Assembly: GCA_019359215.1 (NCBI GenBank)
Contig: JAHHHS010000017.1
Coordinates: forward strand, 35,324 to 99,323
Source: Nostoc indistinguendum CM1-VF10
GTDB taxonomy: Bacteria > Cyanobacteriota > Cyanobacteriia > Cyanobacteriales > Nostocaceae
Length of the DNA stretch: 64,000 nucleotides
Direction: 5' to 3'
Position numbers and translations under genes: made by a program. The notes under the pieces are model-generated. The model ran no database searches. It was not told where the DNA came from and worked only from the letters and a program-made list of their open reading frames with translations. This document shows positions 63,541 through 64,000 of the stretch, piece by piece (within the stretch, counting starts at the first letter, position 1; every line of letters begins with the position of its first letter).

Positions 63541-63745
63541 TAATACCAATTCAAATACAGCACTTCCGGCAGCTATGAGGTACATCTTAAAAGCTGAAAG
63601 CGATGATAGGAGAGGGACAAGGAGAAAACTATATTGCATAATAGCCGGAAGCGCTGTAATGTTTACGACACATTAATTATTTGTAAGGGCACAACAATGT
63701 TGTGCCCCTACCTATCTGTCGCATTCTTTTTTCAAATTGGTATAA
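63541..63745. mobile_element. MITE-like element of about 205 bp upstream of xseA
   Basis: Terminal inverted repeats AATACCAATTCAAA and TTCAAATTGGTATAA. Inside are ACAGCACTTCCGGC / GCCGGAAGCGCTGT inverted arms and the perfect palindrome GGGCACAACAATGTTGTGCC (plus C) near 63687-63707. No protein is encoded. The remaining bases to 63951 include CCCCCCTAACCCCCCTTAAA, a common intergenic motif. Confidence 0.65.
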
Positions 63746-63951
63746 CGTTAATTCATAGCTATTGTGTTGAACTCTCAAACTGGAAATACCTAAATAACGA
63801 CATTAGAGATTGTTTGAAAAGTGTTTCGCTGTGACTTTAGGCACTTTCAGATCCCCCCCTAACCCCCCTTAAAAAGCAGGGTGGTTTCATACAAGCAGAG
63901 AAAAATAATAATGATTTATGGAGGGTGGAGAAAAATGGATAGATAAAGGGT

Positions 63952-64000
63952 ATGAATCTCATTGAACAATTGCAGGAAGTCCCAGATTATCGGCACATCC
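63952..64000 (+). CDS. Probable ISAs1-type transposase, first 16 codons (cut by window edge)
   Basis: ATG at 63952 encodes MNLIEQLQEVPDYRHI before the window ends. This resembles the N-terminus of ISAs1-like DDE transposases, which begin with an ...L...VPDxR motif. Only 49 bases are available, so the call is tentative; it would fit the accessory, repeat-rich sequence just upstream. Confidence 0.45.
   Translation, partial: MNLIEQLQEVPDYRHI

Overview
The window comes from a filamentous, heterocyst-forming cyanobacterium of the Nostoc/Anabaena group. The evidence is very frequent HIP1 octamers (GCGATCGC), heptameric intergenic repeats and small dispersed repeats typical of Nostocales, chlorophyll and thylakoid genes (chlH, ycf54, a thylakoid PSI accumulation factor), and a hetF gene preceded by a tandem array that I recognise as the heterocyst-specific small RNA NsiR1. 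No tRNA, rRNA, phage or CRISPR locus was seen.

Layout. 1-25 kb is mostly single housekeeping genes on both strands: chlH (cut by the left edge), a DUF2283 protein, an LpxB-related protein, mutS, a Tat-exported PhoD phosphatase, a PEP-CTERM protein, a frameshifted MFS transporter, an AI-2E-type permease, a NUDIX/lipoprotein pair, folD, crtE, a divergent PAP2 protein, ycf54, pdxJ, a phosphohexomutase, rdgB, glnB and thiD. 25.8-32.2 kb is surface and secretion oriented: a 947-residue beta-helix/choice-of-anchor/RTX protein and a membrane-anchored subtilase. 32.5-36.5 kb is the developmental locus: seven NsiR1-like copies (five well conserved, two degenerate), one inter-copy spacer split by a MITE-like insertion, then hetF. 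36.7-40.5 kb is accessory: a Roco (LRR-GTPase-COR) remnant lacking its GTPase, two Uma2 nuclease paralogues and a VapBC-like pair. 40.5-42.8 kb holds gatD-murT. 44.8-57.9 kb is a 13 kb signalling block: a multi-PAS/GAF hybrid histidine kinase, a REC-PAS-GGDEF-EAL protein, a Ser/Thr kinase-AAA-GAF-PAS-histidine kinase and a single-domain response regulator. 58-63.5 kb has bioF, ruvA, a decayed sucrose-phosphate phosphatase fragment beside an intact spp, a 21-bp minisatellite inside inverted repeats, and xseB-xseA. A probable transposase start is cut by the right edge.

The two most interesting layers are these. (1) In the NsiR1-hetF array, TCCGGA boxes placed about 35 bases before the next copy suggest that each unit carries the promoter of its downstream neighbour and the last unit carries that of hetF; several boxes here are lost or displaced by the MITE. 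(2) Small repeats that normally sit between genes occur in frame inside unrelated essential proteins: a palindromic element encodes almost the same peptide in the LpxB-like protein and in MutS, and a GC-rich dispersed repeat lies inside HetF, MurT, XseA and MutS.

All assignments are by reading the sequence and recalling families; no database search was run.
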